Shown here: positions 25,943 to 35,467 of the stretch, piece after piece
How positions within the stretch are numbered: the first letter of the stretch is position 1
Layout: the number at the start of each line of letters is the position of its first letter
Assembly: GCF_029892845.1 (NCBI RefSeq)
Contig: NZ_JARXVT010000006.1
Location: 25,870-89,869, forward strand
Direction: 5' to 3'
Source of the DNA: Aurantimicrobium minutum
GTDB lineage: Bacteria > Actinomycetota > Actinomycetes > Actinomycetales > Microbacteriaceae
Length of the DNA stretch: 64,000 bases
Program-made: the position numbers and the translations under genes
The notes under the pieces: model-generated
What the model was told of the DNA's origin: nothing
The model's database searches: none
What the model saw: only the letters and a program-made list of their open reading frames with translations

Positions 25943-26695
25943 CTACTTCTTTTTCAGCCTTCGGACTGAACTCTGAATCGCAACGCCCAGCAACAGCAAT
26001 CCAAAGAGCTGTGCTGAGAGTTGATCCGGCAAGATAAATGCCAGCGCGACTCCACCAAACGATGCGGCCACGGCAGCAATGCCCACGATGACTCCATCTG
26101 TGAGCACAACGAGACCTGCCCTGAGGTTGGGGATAGTTCCGGCAATCGCCGTGGGCACCATCGCCAGCAACGAGGTTCCCTTAGCCAGTAACGGAGCTAA
26201 CCCAAAGAAGCTCATGAAGACCGGCACGGCAATAACACCGCCGCCGATGCCGAGCATGCCGGAGGCAACTCCCATAATCAGACCCAAGCCGATCAGTCCA
26301 GCACCTGAGAGGAACGTCAGTTCGAAACTGCCCTGGGTTTGTTCGGTGACAAAGAGCAATCGCGCAGCCTCAATCACCATCATGGTGATGAAGGTCCAGT
26401 GAATGACCGCCACGGGAAGAACTCGCAACAACTTGGAGCCAAACGGGGCTCCAACAATTGCGCCGATGGCAACGAGCACAGCAACTAAAACATCAACCTG
26501 GTGATTGCTGGCATACGTAATCGCGCCCACAAGCGAAGTGGGAACAATGGCAAGCAGTGATGTGGCAGAAGCTCGCTTCTGGTCAAACTTCGCCCATGCC
26601 ATGAGCAGCGGAACCATGATGATGCCGCCGCCAACACCAAAGAAGCCAGAGAGAAACCCTCCGACAGCGCCGGTGATAAGAAGAGGAATCAGCAC
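25943..26695 (-). CDS. TauE/SafE family sulfite or organic-anion exporter
   Basis: 250 residues with about eight transmembrane segments in two repeats, each carrying a GxGGG turn: GFFGVGGGIIMVPLL at the start and GMLGIGGGVIAVPV in the middle. Members export sulfite, sulfoacetate or related anions; the substrate is unresolved here. GTG start, 12 bp after the purM stop on the same strand. Confidence 0.9.
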   Translation of the reverse strand: MLIPLLITGAVGGFLSGFFGVGGGIIMVPLLMAWAKFDQKRASATSLLAIVPTSLVGAITYASNHQVDVLVAVLVAIGAIVGAPFGSKLLRVLPVAVIHWTFITMMVIEAARLLFVTEQTQGSFELTFLSGAGLIGLGLIMGVASGMLGIGGGVIAVPVFMSFFGLAPLLAKGTSLLAMVPTAIAGTIPNLRAGLVVLTDGVIVGIAAVAASFGGVALAFILPDQLSAQLFGLLLLGVAIQSSVRRLKKK

Positions 26696-26707
26696 GGCAG
26701 TGGGGAA

Positions 26708-27814
26708 CTAGTTAGCGTAGTTGCCAACCAGGCGCACTGCGCCACCGTTGACGCCCTTAGCGCCCTGTTCAAAGCCAGTGAAGTCACGCTCAGAAGTGGA
26801 AACCATACCGACAACCCACGAAGGAATACCGAGGCCAGATAGCTTGCTCACGACGGCAGAAGCAGAACCTGCGCTGACGACGGCGAACATGCCCACGCCC
26901 AGGTTCCAGGTTCCTTCCGTGCTCTCGAGAGTGTCACCAGAGAGAGACGTCAGCACGCGGAAGACGTTGCTAGGTGACCAGGTCGAGCGGTCTACTTCAA
27001 CCCAGGAACCGACGGGAAGCACACGAGCCAAGTTAGCTGCAATGCCACCACCGGTGACGTGGCTGAGCGCGTGCACGCTGCCAGCCAGGGCTGGGTCAGC
27101 GAGCACCTCAACGAGAGGACCGGTGTAAAGGCGAGTGGGCTCGAGGAGAACCTCGCCCACCACACCACCAAAGTCAGCAGAGTTGTCGGAGTAACCAAGC
27201 TTGTTCTCAGCCAGGATGTGGCGAACAAGCGAGTAGCCGTTGGAGTGCAGACCGGAAGATTCCATCGCGATAACAACGTCACCGTTGACCACGCGCTCGG
27301 CACCCAGAAGATCTACTGCTTCGACAACACCGACAGCGGCACCCGCTACGTCATAGTCGTCAACACCAAGGAGACCTGGGTGCTCTGCGGTCTCGCCACC
27401 GACGAGTGCGGTGCCGGTTGCGGAGCAGGCATCGGCGATGCCCTTCACAATGGCGGCAATGCGGTCAGGGTAAACCTTGCCGCAGGCGATGTAGTCAGTC
27501 ATGAACAAGGGGCGTGCGCCGCAGACGATGATGTCGTCCACAACCATGCCGACCAGGTCCTGACCAATGGTGTCGTGCTTGTCCAGAGCCTGAGCGATTG
27601 CCACCTTGGTACCCACACCATCAGTGCTGGTTGCGAGCAAGGGGCGATCAAAAGATTTGAGGAAAGTGACGTCAAAAAGTCCCGCGAAACCGCCTACGCC
27701 ACCGAGTACTTCAGGGCCATGCGTGGCCTTAACCGAGGCCTTCATGAGTTCGACCGCGAGGTCACCGGCAGCGGTGTCTACACCCGCACGTGCGTAGGAA
27801 GAATTCTGGCTCAC
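26708..27814 (-). CDS. purM: Phosphoribosylformylglycinamidine cyclo-ligase
   Basis: Closes FGAM to AIR with ATP, purine step 5. 368 residues from the GTG at 27814; the frame is open to 27880 but the added residues match nothing. The chosen start gives the standard SYARAGVD beginning and has a -10 box TAGACT 7 nt upstream. Signatures are TDGVGTK, DDIIVCGA, GGETAEHPG and SSGLHSNGYSLVR. Divergent from purF, so both purine genes share a control region of 97 bp. Confidence 0.96.
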   Translation of the reverse strand: MSQNSSYARAGVDTAAGDLAVELMKASVKATHGPEVLGGVGGFAGLFDVTFLKSFDRPLLATSTDGVGTKVAIAQALDKHDTIGQDLVGMVVDDIIVCGARPLFMTDYIACGKVYPDRIAAIVKGIADACSATGTALVGGETAEHPGLLGVDDYDVAGAAVGVVEAVDLLGAERVVNGDVVIAMESSGLHSNGYSLVRHILAENKLGYSDNSADFGGVVGEVLLEPTRLYTGPLVEVLADPALAGSVHALSHVTGGGIAANLARVLPVGSWVEVDRSTWSPSNVFRVLTSLSGDTLESTEGTWNLGVGMFAVVSAGSASAVVSKLSGLGIPSWVVGMVSTSERDFTGFEQGAKGVNGGAVRLVGNYAN

Positions 27815-27821
27815 AGGGTCA

Positions 27822-27827
27822 AGTCTA
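27822..27827 (-). promoter_or_regulatory. -10 box deciding the purM start
   Basis: TAGACT on the minus strand, 7 nt before the GTG at 27814. Under the leaderless layout seen elsewhere in the window, this favours that GTG over the start at 27880. Confidence 0.6.
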
Positions 27828-27911
27828 TCCTCAGGAAAGATGTGCCAGACTTGACTAGGAACTCGACAGAGCTCCTTCACGCCCCTCGACTTTCAGGAGC
27901 TCCCACCGCAC

Positions 27912-29369
27912 ATGTGTGGCATCGTCGGAATCGTCTCTACTGAGCCGGTCAATCAGCAAATCTACGACGCACTGTTGCTTTTGCAGCACCGCGGTCAGGA
28001 CTCCACCGGTATCGCAACGGCAGATGATTCACACCTGCACATGCACAAGACCAAGGGTCAGGTGCGCGAGGGTTTCCGCACACGCGACATGCGCACCCTG
28101 GTAGGTAACGTTGGCCTCGGTCACGTCCGCTACGCCACTGCTGGTGCTGCGGCTAACGAAGAAGAGGCGCAGCCTTTCTACGTCAATGCCCCCTACGGCA
28201 TCATCTTGGTTCACAACGGTAACCTCACCAACACCCGTGAACTCACCAACGACCTGTTCCGTATTGACCGTCGTCACGTGAACACGTCGAGCGACACTGA
28301 GCTTTTGCTCAACGTCCTCGCTACCGAACTCCAGGGAACTGTCTCGGGAACCGAACTCGGTCCCGAGCACGTCTTCACCGCAGTAGAAAATCTTCACAAG
28401 CGCGTGGAGGGCTCTTATGCCACCATCGCGATCATTGCAGGTCACGGCCTTTTGGCCTTCCGCGATCCGTTTGGCATCCGCCCGCTCATCTTGGGTCAGC
28501 GCGCCAACGAGAAGGGCAAGTTCGACTACGTCGTTGCGTCCGAATCTCTCGTTTTGGAATCCGGTGGCTACGAAATCGTGCGCGATGTTGAGCCCGGCGA
28601 AGCCATCTTCATCACCAAGGATGGTGAACTCTTCTCACGCCAGTGCGCAGAGAACCCCATTCTTCGTCCCTGCTCGTTCGAGTATGTGTACCTCGCTCGT
28701 CCCGACTCCGTGATGAACGGCATCTCGGTTTACGAAACTCGTCTACGCATGGGCGACCGCTTGGCAGCCACGGTTGCTCAGTATGCGCCTCTGGGTGACA
28801 TCGATGTGGTTATGCCTATTCCTGACTCTTCACGACCTTCTGCCATGCAGGTGGCTCGCAAGCTGGGGGTGGAATACCGCGAAGGTTTCTTCAAGAACCG
28901 TTACGTTGGTCGCACCTTCATCATGCCTGGCCAGGCTCAGCGCAAGCGTTCCGTCCGCCAGAAGCTCAACGCTATGTCGGCAGAGTTCAAGGGCAAGAAC
29001 GTCCTCATTGTGGATGACTCGATTGTGCGTGGCACCACCTCTCGCGAGATCGTGGAGATGGCCCGTGCTGCTGGAGCAAACAAGGTGACCTTCACCTCTG
29101 CTGCTCCTCCAGTTCGTTACCCCCACGTCTATGGCATCAACATGCCGTCGCGTCAGGAGCTCATCGCTCACGGTCGCAAGATTCCTGAGATTGCTCAGGA
29201 ACTTGGCGCAGACCACCTGATTTATCAGGAAGTTGCGGACATGGAAGCGGCCATCATGGAAGGCTCCAAGCTCACCGGTCTTGATGTCAGCTGCTTCACC
29301 GGCGACTACGTCACCGGGACCATCACCCCTGAGTACTTGGACTGGGTCGAGCGTAACCAGCTGAGCTAG
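27912..29369 (+). CDS. purF: Amidophosphoribosyltransferase
   Basis: First committed purine step, PRPP plus glutamine to phosphoribosylamine. 485 residues. C2 directly after the initiator (MCGIVGIV) is the glutaminase nucleophile, so processing needs no long propeptide. LLLQHRGQDSTGIA follows, and NVLIVDDSIVRGTTS is the PRPP site. CAGGAG upstream of the ATG serves as Shine-Dalgarno. Confidence 0.97.
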   Translation: MCGIVGIVSTEPVNQQIYDALLLLQHRGQDSTGIATADDSHLHMHKTKGQVREGFRTRDMRTLVGNVGLGHVRYATAGAAANEEEAQPFYVNAPYGIILVHNGNLTNTRELTNDLFRIDRRHVNTSSDTELLLNVLATELQGTVSGTELGPEHVFTAVENLHKRVEGSYATIAIIAGHGLLAFRDPFGIRPLILGQRANEKGKFDYVVASESLVLESGGYEIVRDVEPGEAIFITKDGELFSRQCAENPILRPCSFEYVYLARPDSVMNGISVYETRLRMGDRLAATVAQYAPLGDIDVVMPIPDSSRPSAMQVARKLGVEYREGFFKNRYVGRTFIMPGQAQRKRSVRQKLNAMSAEFKGKNVLIVDDSIVRGTTSREIVEMARAAGANKVTFTSAAPPVRYPHVYGINMPSRQELIAHGRKIPEIAQELGADHLIYQEVADMEAAIMEGSKLTGLDVSCFTGDYVTGTITPEYLDWVERNQLS

Positions 29370-29380
29370 TTCAAAAAGGA

Positions 29381-29674
29381 CTAGTCCTTGGTGACAGCGA
29401 TTTTCTCTGCTGTTGCCTGAGTGACGTGGCGCGAGAAGTAGCGATCCACAATCAACGCGAAGATCAAGCCGAGGGTCCCACCCACGGTTCCCGTGATCAA
29501 CAGCATGAAGCCGAAGATCTGCGTCAGAGTGAACTCACTCTCATTTGGCAACGCAAAGGTGAGGATGAGTGCTGCGAGGATACCCAAGATAATTCCGGTG
29601 ACCATGAAGGTCAGGAATTTAGGGGCTCTGCGAACAGTGACCTGTTCGGTGGTGACCGTCTCTTTTTCGCTCAT
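29381..29674 (-). CDS. Small two-span membrane protein
   Basis: 97 residues with two helices (about 20-42 and 55-77) and charged ends. I recognise no named family, though similar small proteins sit after polyprenyl synthase in related genomes. Its start is 1 bp from the stop of the sterol-carrier gene, so it is the last gene of the menG operon. A 14-bp palindrome AAGGACTAGTCCTT covers its 3' end (29376-29389). Confidence 0.7.
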   Translation of the reverse strand: MSEKETVTTEQVTVRRAPKFLTFMVTGIILGILAALILTFALPNESEFTLTQIFGFMLLITGTVGGTLGLIFALIVDRYFSRHVTQATAEKIAVTKD

Positions 29675-29675
29675 G

Positions 29676-30035
29676 TCACCATTGTGCCAGTGGTAGCTGA
29701 GAACTCAGATTGCTGCGCACGCCAGAGGCACTGATCTTTCCCTCGTCATAGGCAGCTGCCCAGCTCACTGAGCCCGTTGCCAGCGCAATCCAGGTGGGTG
29801 AATCCATCTCCACCACATTCGGTGGGGTTCCTCGAGTATGTTCTGGCCCTTCCACGCACTGGATAGCACCGAAGGGAGGAACACGGAGTTCCACCGTGTG
29901 ACCGGGTGCTGCGTCACTCATCAACTGCAAGAGATATCGAACCGCTCCGGCAACATCTTCTCGCGCTGACGAGCCAGCGAGAACAGCAACAACAGCTGCA
30001 CGTCCCTCAGTGGGATCAACCCGTGGCTTCGCCAT
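29676..30035 (-). CDS. Sterol-carrier-like (SCP2-type) protein
   Basis: 119 residues with the bacterial SCP pattern: KPRVDPTEGRAAV at the start, VELRVPPFGAIQCVEG and TWIALATGSVSW, then a GKISASG segment. Function is unknown in actinobacteria; related folds bind lipids. It lies 3 bp after the polyprenyl synthase stop, which would suit a lipid-binding role next to quinone side-chain synthesis (inference). Confidence 0.75.
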   Translation of the reverse strand: MAKPRVDPTEGRAAVVAVLAGSSAREDVAGAVRYLLQLMSDAAPGHTVELRVPPFGAIQCVEGPEHTRGTPPNVVEMDSPTWIALATGSVSWAAAYDEGKISASGVRSNLSSQLPLAQW

Positions 30036-30038
30036 GGC

Positions 30039-31100
30039 TTAGGCCGAGCGGGATACGACGTGCTCTGCGAAGGCAGAAAGTGCCTGCTTGACAGCACCTG
30101 CAGGCAAAATGTCCAAGGCGGCAACAGCTTCTGCTGCCCAGCGACGAGCCTCTTCGCGAGTGGCCTGAGTAACCGGGTGTGCATAAAGCTCAGCGATAGC
30201 GAGCTGAAGGTCAGCATCTGCTTCAGCAGAGGCGTCATCCGCGTCATCGCGGATGCGAGCGAGCAATGCAGCTGCGGCTGGATCAGTCGCAGCTTGCTGC
30301 TCAAGCAAAAGAGTAGGGAGAGTGGGAACGCCTGCACGCAGGTCAGTACCGGCCTGCTTGCCGGTGGCAGCAGATTCAGGAGAGAGGTCAAGCACGTCAT
30401 CAGCGAGCTGGAAGGCCACACCGATCTTGTCGCCGAACTCCACCATGGCGTCTTCGTATTCCAAAGGTGCACCGGAATACACAATGCCGCAGCGAGCTGC
30501 TGCAGAAATCAGCGAACCTGTCTTGTCAGCCAGGACCTGGATGTAGTGGGATACAGGGTCTTCATCGGGTCGAGGACCGATGGTTTCGTGCAGCTGGCCC
30601 AAGCACAGGCGCTCAAAAGTCTCTGACTGCAACAGCATCGCCTTCTGGCCCAAGCGAGTCATCAGGGTGCTGGCACGAGAGAACAGAAGGTCACCAGTGA
30701 GGATCGCTACCGAGTTGCCCCAGACTTCGTGTGCACTGGGAACACCGCGACGAAGCGGAGCTTCGTCCATGACGTCATCGTGATACAGCGACGCGAGGTG
30801 AGTTATCTCGATGGCCTGTGCAGCTGTGATCACGTCAGGAGTTGCGCCATTACCCAGTTGAGCAGTGAGCAAAGTGAGCATGGGGCGAACGCGCTTGCCG
30901 CCTGCGCCAAACAAATAGCGACCAGAAACATCAGCCAGAGCATCAGTGAAGTGAAGCTCTTTGCTCAAGCCTTCTTCAATGGTGGCAACGCCCGCATCGA
31001 TAGTCTCAGCGAGCTGCTTGGACTCAGGTGATGCAAAAAGTCTTTGGCGCAGTGAAAGATGACCGGTGACTCCGGCTACTCCACTCACGCTTGCGTTCAC
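30039..31100 (-). CDS. All-trans polyprenyl diphosphate synthase
   Basis: 353 residues. Both aspartate-rich motifs for Mg-diphosphate are present, DDVMD in the first and DDVLD in the second, plus GGKRVRPML. It extends farnesyl or geranylgeranyl diphosphate with IPP, and its position next to menG and menA argues for the menaquinone side chain. GTG start with TAGGCT exactly 6 nt upstream, although menG lies 19 bp before it; both a readthrough and an own promoter are possible. Confidence 0.93.
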   Translation of the reverse strand: MNASVSGVAGVTGHLSLRQRLFASPESKQLAETIDAGVATIEEGLSKELHFTDALADVSGRYLFGAGGKRVRPMLTLLTAQLGNGATPDVITAAQAIEITHLASLYHDDVMDEAPLRRGVPSAHEVWGNSVAILTGDLLFSRASTLMTRLGQKAMLLQSETFERLCLGQLHETIGPRPDEDPVSHYIQVLADKTGSLISAAARCGIVYSGAPLEYEDAMVEFGDKIGVAFQLADDVLDLSPESAATGKQAGTDLRAGVPTLPTLLLEQQAATDPAAAALLARIRDDADDASAEADADLQLAIAELYAHPVTQATREEARRWAAEAVAALDILPAGAVKQALSAFAEHVVSRSA

Positions 31101-31119
31101 CCGTTCAGCCTAGTCCTGC

Positions 31120-31827
31120 TCAGGCGACGGGCTTAATGCCGCGGTGTAGGGCAACCACACCAGCGGTGAGGTTGCGGTAGGCCACGTTCATGAAGCCGGC
31201 CTCACGGATCCAGGTCGCCAGCGTGGCTTGGTTGGGCCAGTCTTCGATCGAGTCTGCGAGGTAGGTATAGGCCTCAGTGTTTGAAGAGGAATACTTTGCC
31301 ACCATCGGCATGACCTTGCGCAGATAGAAGTTGTAGCCCGCACGAATAGGTGCAGCAGGTGGGGTCGAGAACTCACAGATCACGATGCGCCCACCAGGCT
31401 TGGTCACGCGATAGAGCTCAGCAAGTGCCTTCTTGGGCTCGACAACATTCCGAAGACCGAAAGACATGGTCACTGCATCAAAGCTGTTGTCGGCAAAAGG
31501 AAGCTTGGTGGCGTCAGCTTCGACGAATTCAACGAGAGGATTTGATCCGTGCTTCTGGCGGCCCACTTCGAGCATGCCGGGTGAGAAATCTGCAGCAACA
31601 ACGTGTGCGCCTGACTTTGCCAGTGCCACAGAGCTCGTGCCGGTGCCTGCTGCAAGGTCCAGGACCCGCTCAGATGCTTGGGGGTTCACTGCACGGGTGG
31701 TCGCGATGCGCCACAACAATGCATTTCCTGCGGAAAGCAGGTTGTTGGTGACGTCATAGCCAGCGGCAACGTCATCAAACATTGCCGAGACGGCTTCGGG
31801 CTTCTTAGAAAGGTCAGCTGTAGTCAC
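31120..31827 (-). CDS. menG: Demethylmenaquinone methyltransferase
   Basis: SAM-dependent last step of menaquinone synthesis (MenG/UbiE family). 235 residues; motif I VLDLAAGTGTSSVALA, the UbiE signature YDVTNNLLSAG near residue 25 and SMSFGLRNVVEP are seen. GTG start with TAGACT 6 nt upstream. Divergent from menF, whose own -10 box lies 11 bp away. First gene of menG-polyprenyl synthase-SCP-membrane protein. Confidence 0.95.
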   Translation of the reverse strand: MTTADLSKKPEAVSAMFDDVAAGYDVTNNLLSAGNALLWRIATTRAVNPQASERVLDLAAGTGTSSVALAKSGAHVVAADFSPGMLEVGRQKHGSNPLVEFVEADATKLPFADNSFDAVTMSFGLRNVVEPKKALAELYRVTKPGGRIVICEFSTPPAAPIRAGYNFYLRKVMPMVAKYSSSNTEAYTYLADSIEDWPNQATLATWIREAGFMNVAYRNLTAGVVALHRGIKPVA

Positions 31828-31833
31828 AAGAGA

Positions 31834-31856
31834 AGTCTACGGCTCCGGCGTAGGCT
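31834..31856. promoter_or_regulatory. Back-to-back -10 boxes of menG and menF
   Basis: TAGACT on the minus strand (31834-31839) lies 6 nt from the menG GTG, and TAGGCT on the plus strand (31851-31856) lies 7 nt from the menF GTG. The two boxes are 11 bp apart, so the promoters overlap and each -35 region would fall in the other gene. Confidence 0.6.
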
Positions 31857-31863
31857 GTCTCGG

Positions 31864-33138
31864 GTGAGCTTGTCAGCAACCCGTGGTCTTCGTGTGGAGT
31901 CGGTTCGATTAACCGTCTCCCCCGAGTTGCTCACCCTGCTCAGCGTCGACTCACCACTGCTGTGGTGGCGACGCGGTGACGGCCTGGTCGGCATTGGAGA
32001 AGTAGAAACCCTGTCCTTCTCCGGTAAGACCCGCATCAAGGATGCTGGGGCTGCTTGGCGTGAGGTTGCTGCTGCTGCAACAGTGACCGATTCGGTCAAT
32101 GTTGCCGGCTCCGGCCTGATGGCGTTTGGAACGTTTGCCTTCCGCTCCACCTCTGAAGTGCCCAGCGTGTTGATCATCCCTCGACTGATTGTGGGGCAAC
32201 GAGCTGGAGTCACGTGGCTGACTCGTATCGGTTTCGCTGATGAAGCAGCTGATGCTCTTACTGAAAACTTAGCGGAACAACTGTTGGCAGAACACATCAC
32301 TGCAAGCACACAGCTCGGAGCTGCACCCGTTGTACATCTCTCCCCTGCTTCGCTCTCTGAAGAGGGCTTCACCTCTGCTGTGAACAAGGCCATTGAGCGC
32401 ATTGATGCTGGAGAGGTTGAGAAAGTAGTTCTCGCCCGTGAACTCGAGGGCACGCTTGCGGGCACTCAGGATCTTCGCGTTGCCATCAACCGCCTTGCTG
32501 ACAGCTACCCCGACTGCTGGACCTTTAGCGTGGATGGCCTATTTGGTTCCAGCCCCGAAACCCTCATCACAGTGCATGGCCGCAAGGTCACCGCACGCGT
32601 GCTGGCAGGTACCGCCCGTCGTGGCAGCGACACTGCCACCGACATTGCGAATGCAGCAGAGCTTGCCTCGAGCCACAAAGACCTGGATGAGCACGGCTTC
32701 GCCACTCGCTCGGTAGTCAACGCCTTGACCCCCTATGCCGAACAACTCACCGTCAGTGACGCCCCTTTCACTCTGAAGCTTCCTAACCTCTGGCACCTCG
32801 CCACCGATATTGCGGGCACCCTTGCCAGCGGATCTAACTCACTCGACCTTGTCTTTGCTCTTCACCCCACGGCCGCAGTGGCAGGGACACCCACAGTTGC
32901 TGCCGTTGAAGTCATTGATGACCTCGAGCCTTTTGACCGTGGCCGCTATGCCGGCCCCGTCGGCTGGATTGGCGCAGACGGCGATGGCGAATGGGCCATC
33001 GCGCTGCGCTGTGCTCAGCTCTCTGGCTCCACCGTCACTGCCTATGCAGGCTGCGGAATCGTGTCTGACTCTGTTCCTTCAAAGGAACTGGTGGAAACAG
33101 AAATGAAATTCCGTCCCATCGTGGATGCGCTGAGCTAG
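31864..33138 (+). CDS. menF: Isochorismate synthase
   Basis: Converts chorismate to isochorismate, the entry to menaquinone. 424 residues from the GTG at 31864. The frame is open back to 31678, but that stretch lies antisense to menG and is not conserved; the -10 box also supports 31864. Chorismate-enzyme signatures are KVVLARELEG, TVHGRKVTARVLAGTARRG, SSHKDLDEH and CGIVSDSVPSKELVETE. Its 3' end is convergent with menD, 7 bp apart. Confidence 0.94.
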   Translation: MSLSATRGLRVESVRLTVSPELLTLLSVDSPLLWWRRGDGLVGIGEVETLSFSGKTRIKDAGAAWREVAAAATVTDSVNVAGSGLMAFGTFAFRSTSEVPSVLIIPRLIVGQRAGVTWLTRIGFADEAADALTENLAEQLLAEHITASTQLGAAPVVHLSPASLSEEGFTSAVNKAIERIDAGEVEKVVLARELEGTLAGTQDLRVAINRLADSYPDCWTFSVDGLFGSSPETLITVHGRKVTARVLAGTARRGSDTATDIANAAELASSHKDLDEHGFATRSVVNALTPYAEQLTVSDAPFTLKLPNLWHLATDIAGTLASGSNSLDLVFALHPTAAVAGTPTVAAVEVIDDLEPFDRGRYAGPVGWIGADGDGEWAIALRCAQLSGSTVTAYAGCGIVSDSVPSKELVETEMKFRPIVDALS

Positions 33139-33145
33139 AAAGCTT

Positions 33146-34846
33146 CTAGCGCTTGAGTTCGACCTCGACGAGTTCAGGACCATCACCGGCACCCGTTAGT
33201 GCGCGTTCCAGCTCACTCACGGTGGAGACTTTGGTGTATCCCCAGCCATAGGCTGCGGAAAGAGATTCCAAGCTGACCTGTTGTGGGGTCAGGAAGACGC
33301 GGTCCATGTTTTCTGCCGAGGCAGTCTGGCCAACTTCCAGCGCATCAAAGATGGTTCCGCCACCGTCGTTGCCCACGATCACCTGAACGCGAGGGCGTTC
33401 TTCCTGAGTTCCAAAAAGCATCGAGCCTGCATCATGCAGGGCAGCAAGATCGCCAACCACAATGCGGGTCAGAGCATTCTCTGTTGCTAACGCAATACCA
33501 ATGCCTGTTCCGATAGTTCCGTCGATGCCGGCAAGCCCACGGTTGGCGTGGACAGTGATCTTCTTGCCGCCCACAAACTTGTCTGCCACGCGAATCAAAC
33601 GAGATGCCGCAAAGACAAGACGATCGTGTGGCCAGGTTGAACGCCAGACGGCATCCACCAGCAACTCCCGAGAAATCTTCACTCTCGAAGCCGCAAGCTC
33701 TGCAGCCAAGAATGCCTTCTTCTCGTCGATGCTCTCAGAGCGTGACGCCGTCACGTTCGGAGCAGTGGCGAGGGCAGCATCAATCGCAGTTGATTCATAG
33801 CGCTCAAATGCGTCACGGCCACTGAGGATCCACAGGCCGAGCCAGTCAGTGTTTGTCTCACCTGGTTCCACTGTGACGTCATTGACGAAAGAAGAGACAT
33901 TGAGACCAGGGTTATAGCCCTCGGGTGCTGCACCGCGAACAACGATGGTTTGGATGCCGGTGCTGGAGTCCCCAATCAGCGCAGGAATTTCACGACTGAG
34001 CGTGGGGTGGCCAAAGACCACAATGCGCTCGACGAGTCTGGTGAGCTCAGGATTGGAGAGTAGCTCCCGGTAGGCAGGGATGAGGTTGCGTCCGTAGCGT
34101 GAACCACTGGTGACCTCAGCGATGAGAGGCCACCCACCTTCATGAGCAACTTCTTCAGCACGTGGACCTGCATCAGCGCCAGCAATGACCAGAGTGTTTG
34201 GACCACGGTTGAGCTCCAGAGAAATACCAGGCTCAACAGGTCGCAAGGACTGAATGAGGAGTTCGACCGGGCGAACGTCAATCGTGCTGGAGAGTGGCTC
34301 ACGGAATGCCACATTGAGATGAACAGGACCAGGTGCGTAGTGATCAGTTGCGGCGTAGAAGGCATCATTGGCCAGCTCAGCACCACGGCGTTCTGCAGTC
34401 GCACCGGGAACAGGTGCGGGTTCGTCCACGCTCAAGCGAACAGCGGGTCCAAAAATGTCATGCTGGTGAGTGGTCTGGTTGCTGCCAATTTCACGCAGTT
34501 CTTCAGGACGATCAGCGGTGAGAACAATCATCGGCACACCTGCATGGTGTGCTTCGAGAACGGCAGGGTGAAGATTCGCCACTGCCGAACCTGAGGTGGT
34601 GATCACAACGGCTGCTGTGCGGGTTTCTACCGCAAGGCCGAGGGCAAGGAACCCAGCAGCGCGCTCATCGATACGCACGTGAAGCTTCACATCGCCGCGA
34701 CGTTCTAGTTCGGCTGCCACCAAAGCAAGTGCTTGTGAACGAGCACCTGGAGAAAGAACGATGTGCTGCACGCCGAGTTCCACTACATGAGTAAGGAACT
34801 CTGCAGCGAAAACGGAAGCGGGAGCTGGTTTAGCCACGGGGACCAT
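33146..34846 (-). CDS. menD: SEPHCHC synthase
   Basis: Thiamine diphosphate enzyme joining 2-oxoglutarate and isochorismate. 566 residues, normal length. VLSPGARSQALALVAAE and DERAAGFLALGLA at the N-terminus, ANRGLAGIDGTIGTGIG in the cofactor region and VGNDGGGTIFDALE with the Mg/ThDP residues near the C-terminus are diagnostic. The start overlaps the upstream small membrane-protein gene by 17 bp. Confidence 0.96.
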   Translation of the reverse strand: MVPVAKPAPASVFAAEFLTHVVELGVQHIVLSPGARSQALALVAAELERRGDVKLHVRIDERAAGFLALGLAVETRTAAVVITTSGSAVANLHPAVLEAHHAGVPMIVLTADRPEELREIGSNQTTHQHDIFGPAVRLSVDEPAPVPGATAERRGAELANDAFYAATDHYAPGPVHLNVAFREPLSSTIDVRPVELLIQSLRPVEPGISLELNRGPNTLVIAGADAGPRAEEVAHEGGWPLIAEVTSGSRYGRNLIPAYRELLSNPELTRLVERIVVFGHPTLSREIPALIGDSSTGIQTIVVRGAAPEGYNPGLNVSSFVNDVTVEPGETNTDWLGLWILSGRDAFERYESTAIDAALATAPNVTASRSESIDEKKAFLAAELAASRVKISRELLVDAVWRSTWPHDRLVFAASRLIRVADKFVGGKKITVHANRGLAGIDGTIGTGIGIALATENALTRIVVGDLAALHDAGSMLFGTQEERPRVQVIVGNDGGGTIFDALEVGQTASAENMDRVFLTPQQVSLESLSAAYGWGYTKVSTVSELERALTGAGDGPELVEVELKR

Positions 34847-35117
34847 CGCTGGGTGGATCAGTGTTCAACCCTCGAAGGAAATCGATGTCGTCATCTGGAG
34901 CGACGGAACCTCTCTTGGAACCTGGGCCATTCTTGCGTCCACGTCCCACCGTAAGCCAAAGAATCGATCCCACCACCGGCAGGATCAAGATCAATACGAT
35001 CCACAAACCCTTGGGAACTCCGCGCACACGGAAGCGGTCGATGAGAATGGCATCGACAAGACAGAACACCATGAGTGCCACAGCGAGGGCAGCGAGGACG
35101 ATCAGGACGCGGGTCAT
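34830..35117 (-). CDS. PLDc_N-domain small membrane protein
   Basis: 95 residues with two transmembrane helices and the PLD-nuclease N-terminal-like pattern: CLVDAILIDRFRVRGVPKGLW, then ILPVVGSILWLTVGRGRKN. The phospholipase part itself is absent. Its C-terminal tail is rich in Gly, Asp and Pro and overlaps menD. Function unknown; neighbours suggest membrane housekeeping. Confidence 0.82.
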   Translation of the reverse strand: MTRVLIVLAALAVALMVFCLVDAILIDRFRVRGVPKGLWIVLILILPVVGSILWLTVGRGRKNGPGSKRGSVAPDDDIDFLRGLNTDPPSDGPRG

Positions 35118-35179
35118 AGTGCTACCAGTCTAGGTTGGCTCCCGAGTAGCTCACAGCCCCGCCGGTTTAGACTTGGGAT

Positions 35180-35467
35180 GTGAAGAAATCGACATGGTTC
35201 TGGTTCAGCCTGATGCGCTTGGCAGCTTTTGCAGTCCCCCTAGCAATCATGCTTCTGCTGGGAATGACTCCTTGGATTGCAGCTGTGCTCTCCGCCATCA
35301 TCGGTCTCTGTGTTTCCTACATCTTCTTCGCGAAAACTCGTAATGCATTATCTGAATCGCTTTATGAGAAGCGGACTGCCAAAGCGGTCAATCCTTACAA
35401 GGACGCTGACGCCGAGGATGCAGAAGTTGAAGCTGGTCTAGCTAAAGAAAGCAAAGGCAAAGCCTAA
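35180..35467 (+). CDS. DUF4229 family membrane protein
   Basis: 95 residues with two transmembrane helices (about 10-27 and 33-50), then a charged tail with AVNPYKDADAEDAE, matching the actinobacterial DUF4229 family often found near men genes. GTG start with TAGACT 6 nt upstream (35168-35173). The 3' 30 bp overlap the convergent menA gene. Confidence 0.85.
   Translation: MKKSTWFWFSLMRLAAFAVPLAIMLLLGMTPWIAAVLSAIIGLCVSYIFFAKTRNALSESLYEKRTAKAVNPYKDADAEDAEVEAGLAKESKGKA

Noticed and set aside
27059..27943. 294-codon plus-strand frame opposite purM
   Set aside because: Antisense to purM through its conserved core; a codon-bias shadow.
31678..31863. Upstream extension of menF
   Set aside because: The 62 added codons are antisense to menG, Cys/Arg-rich and unlike any MenF; the promoter points to 31864.
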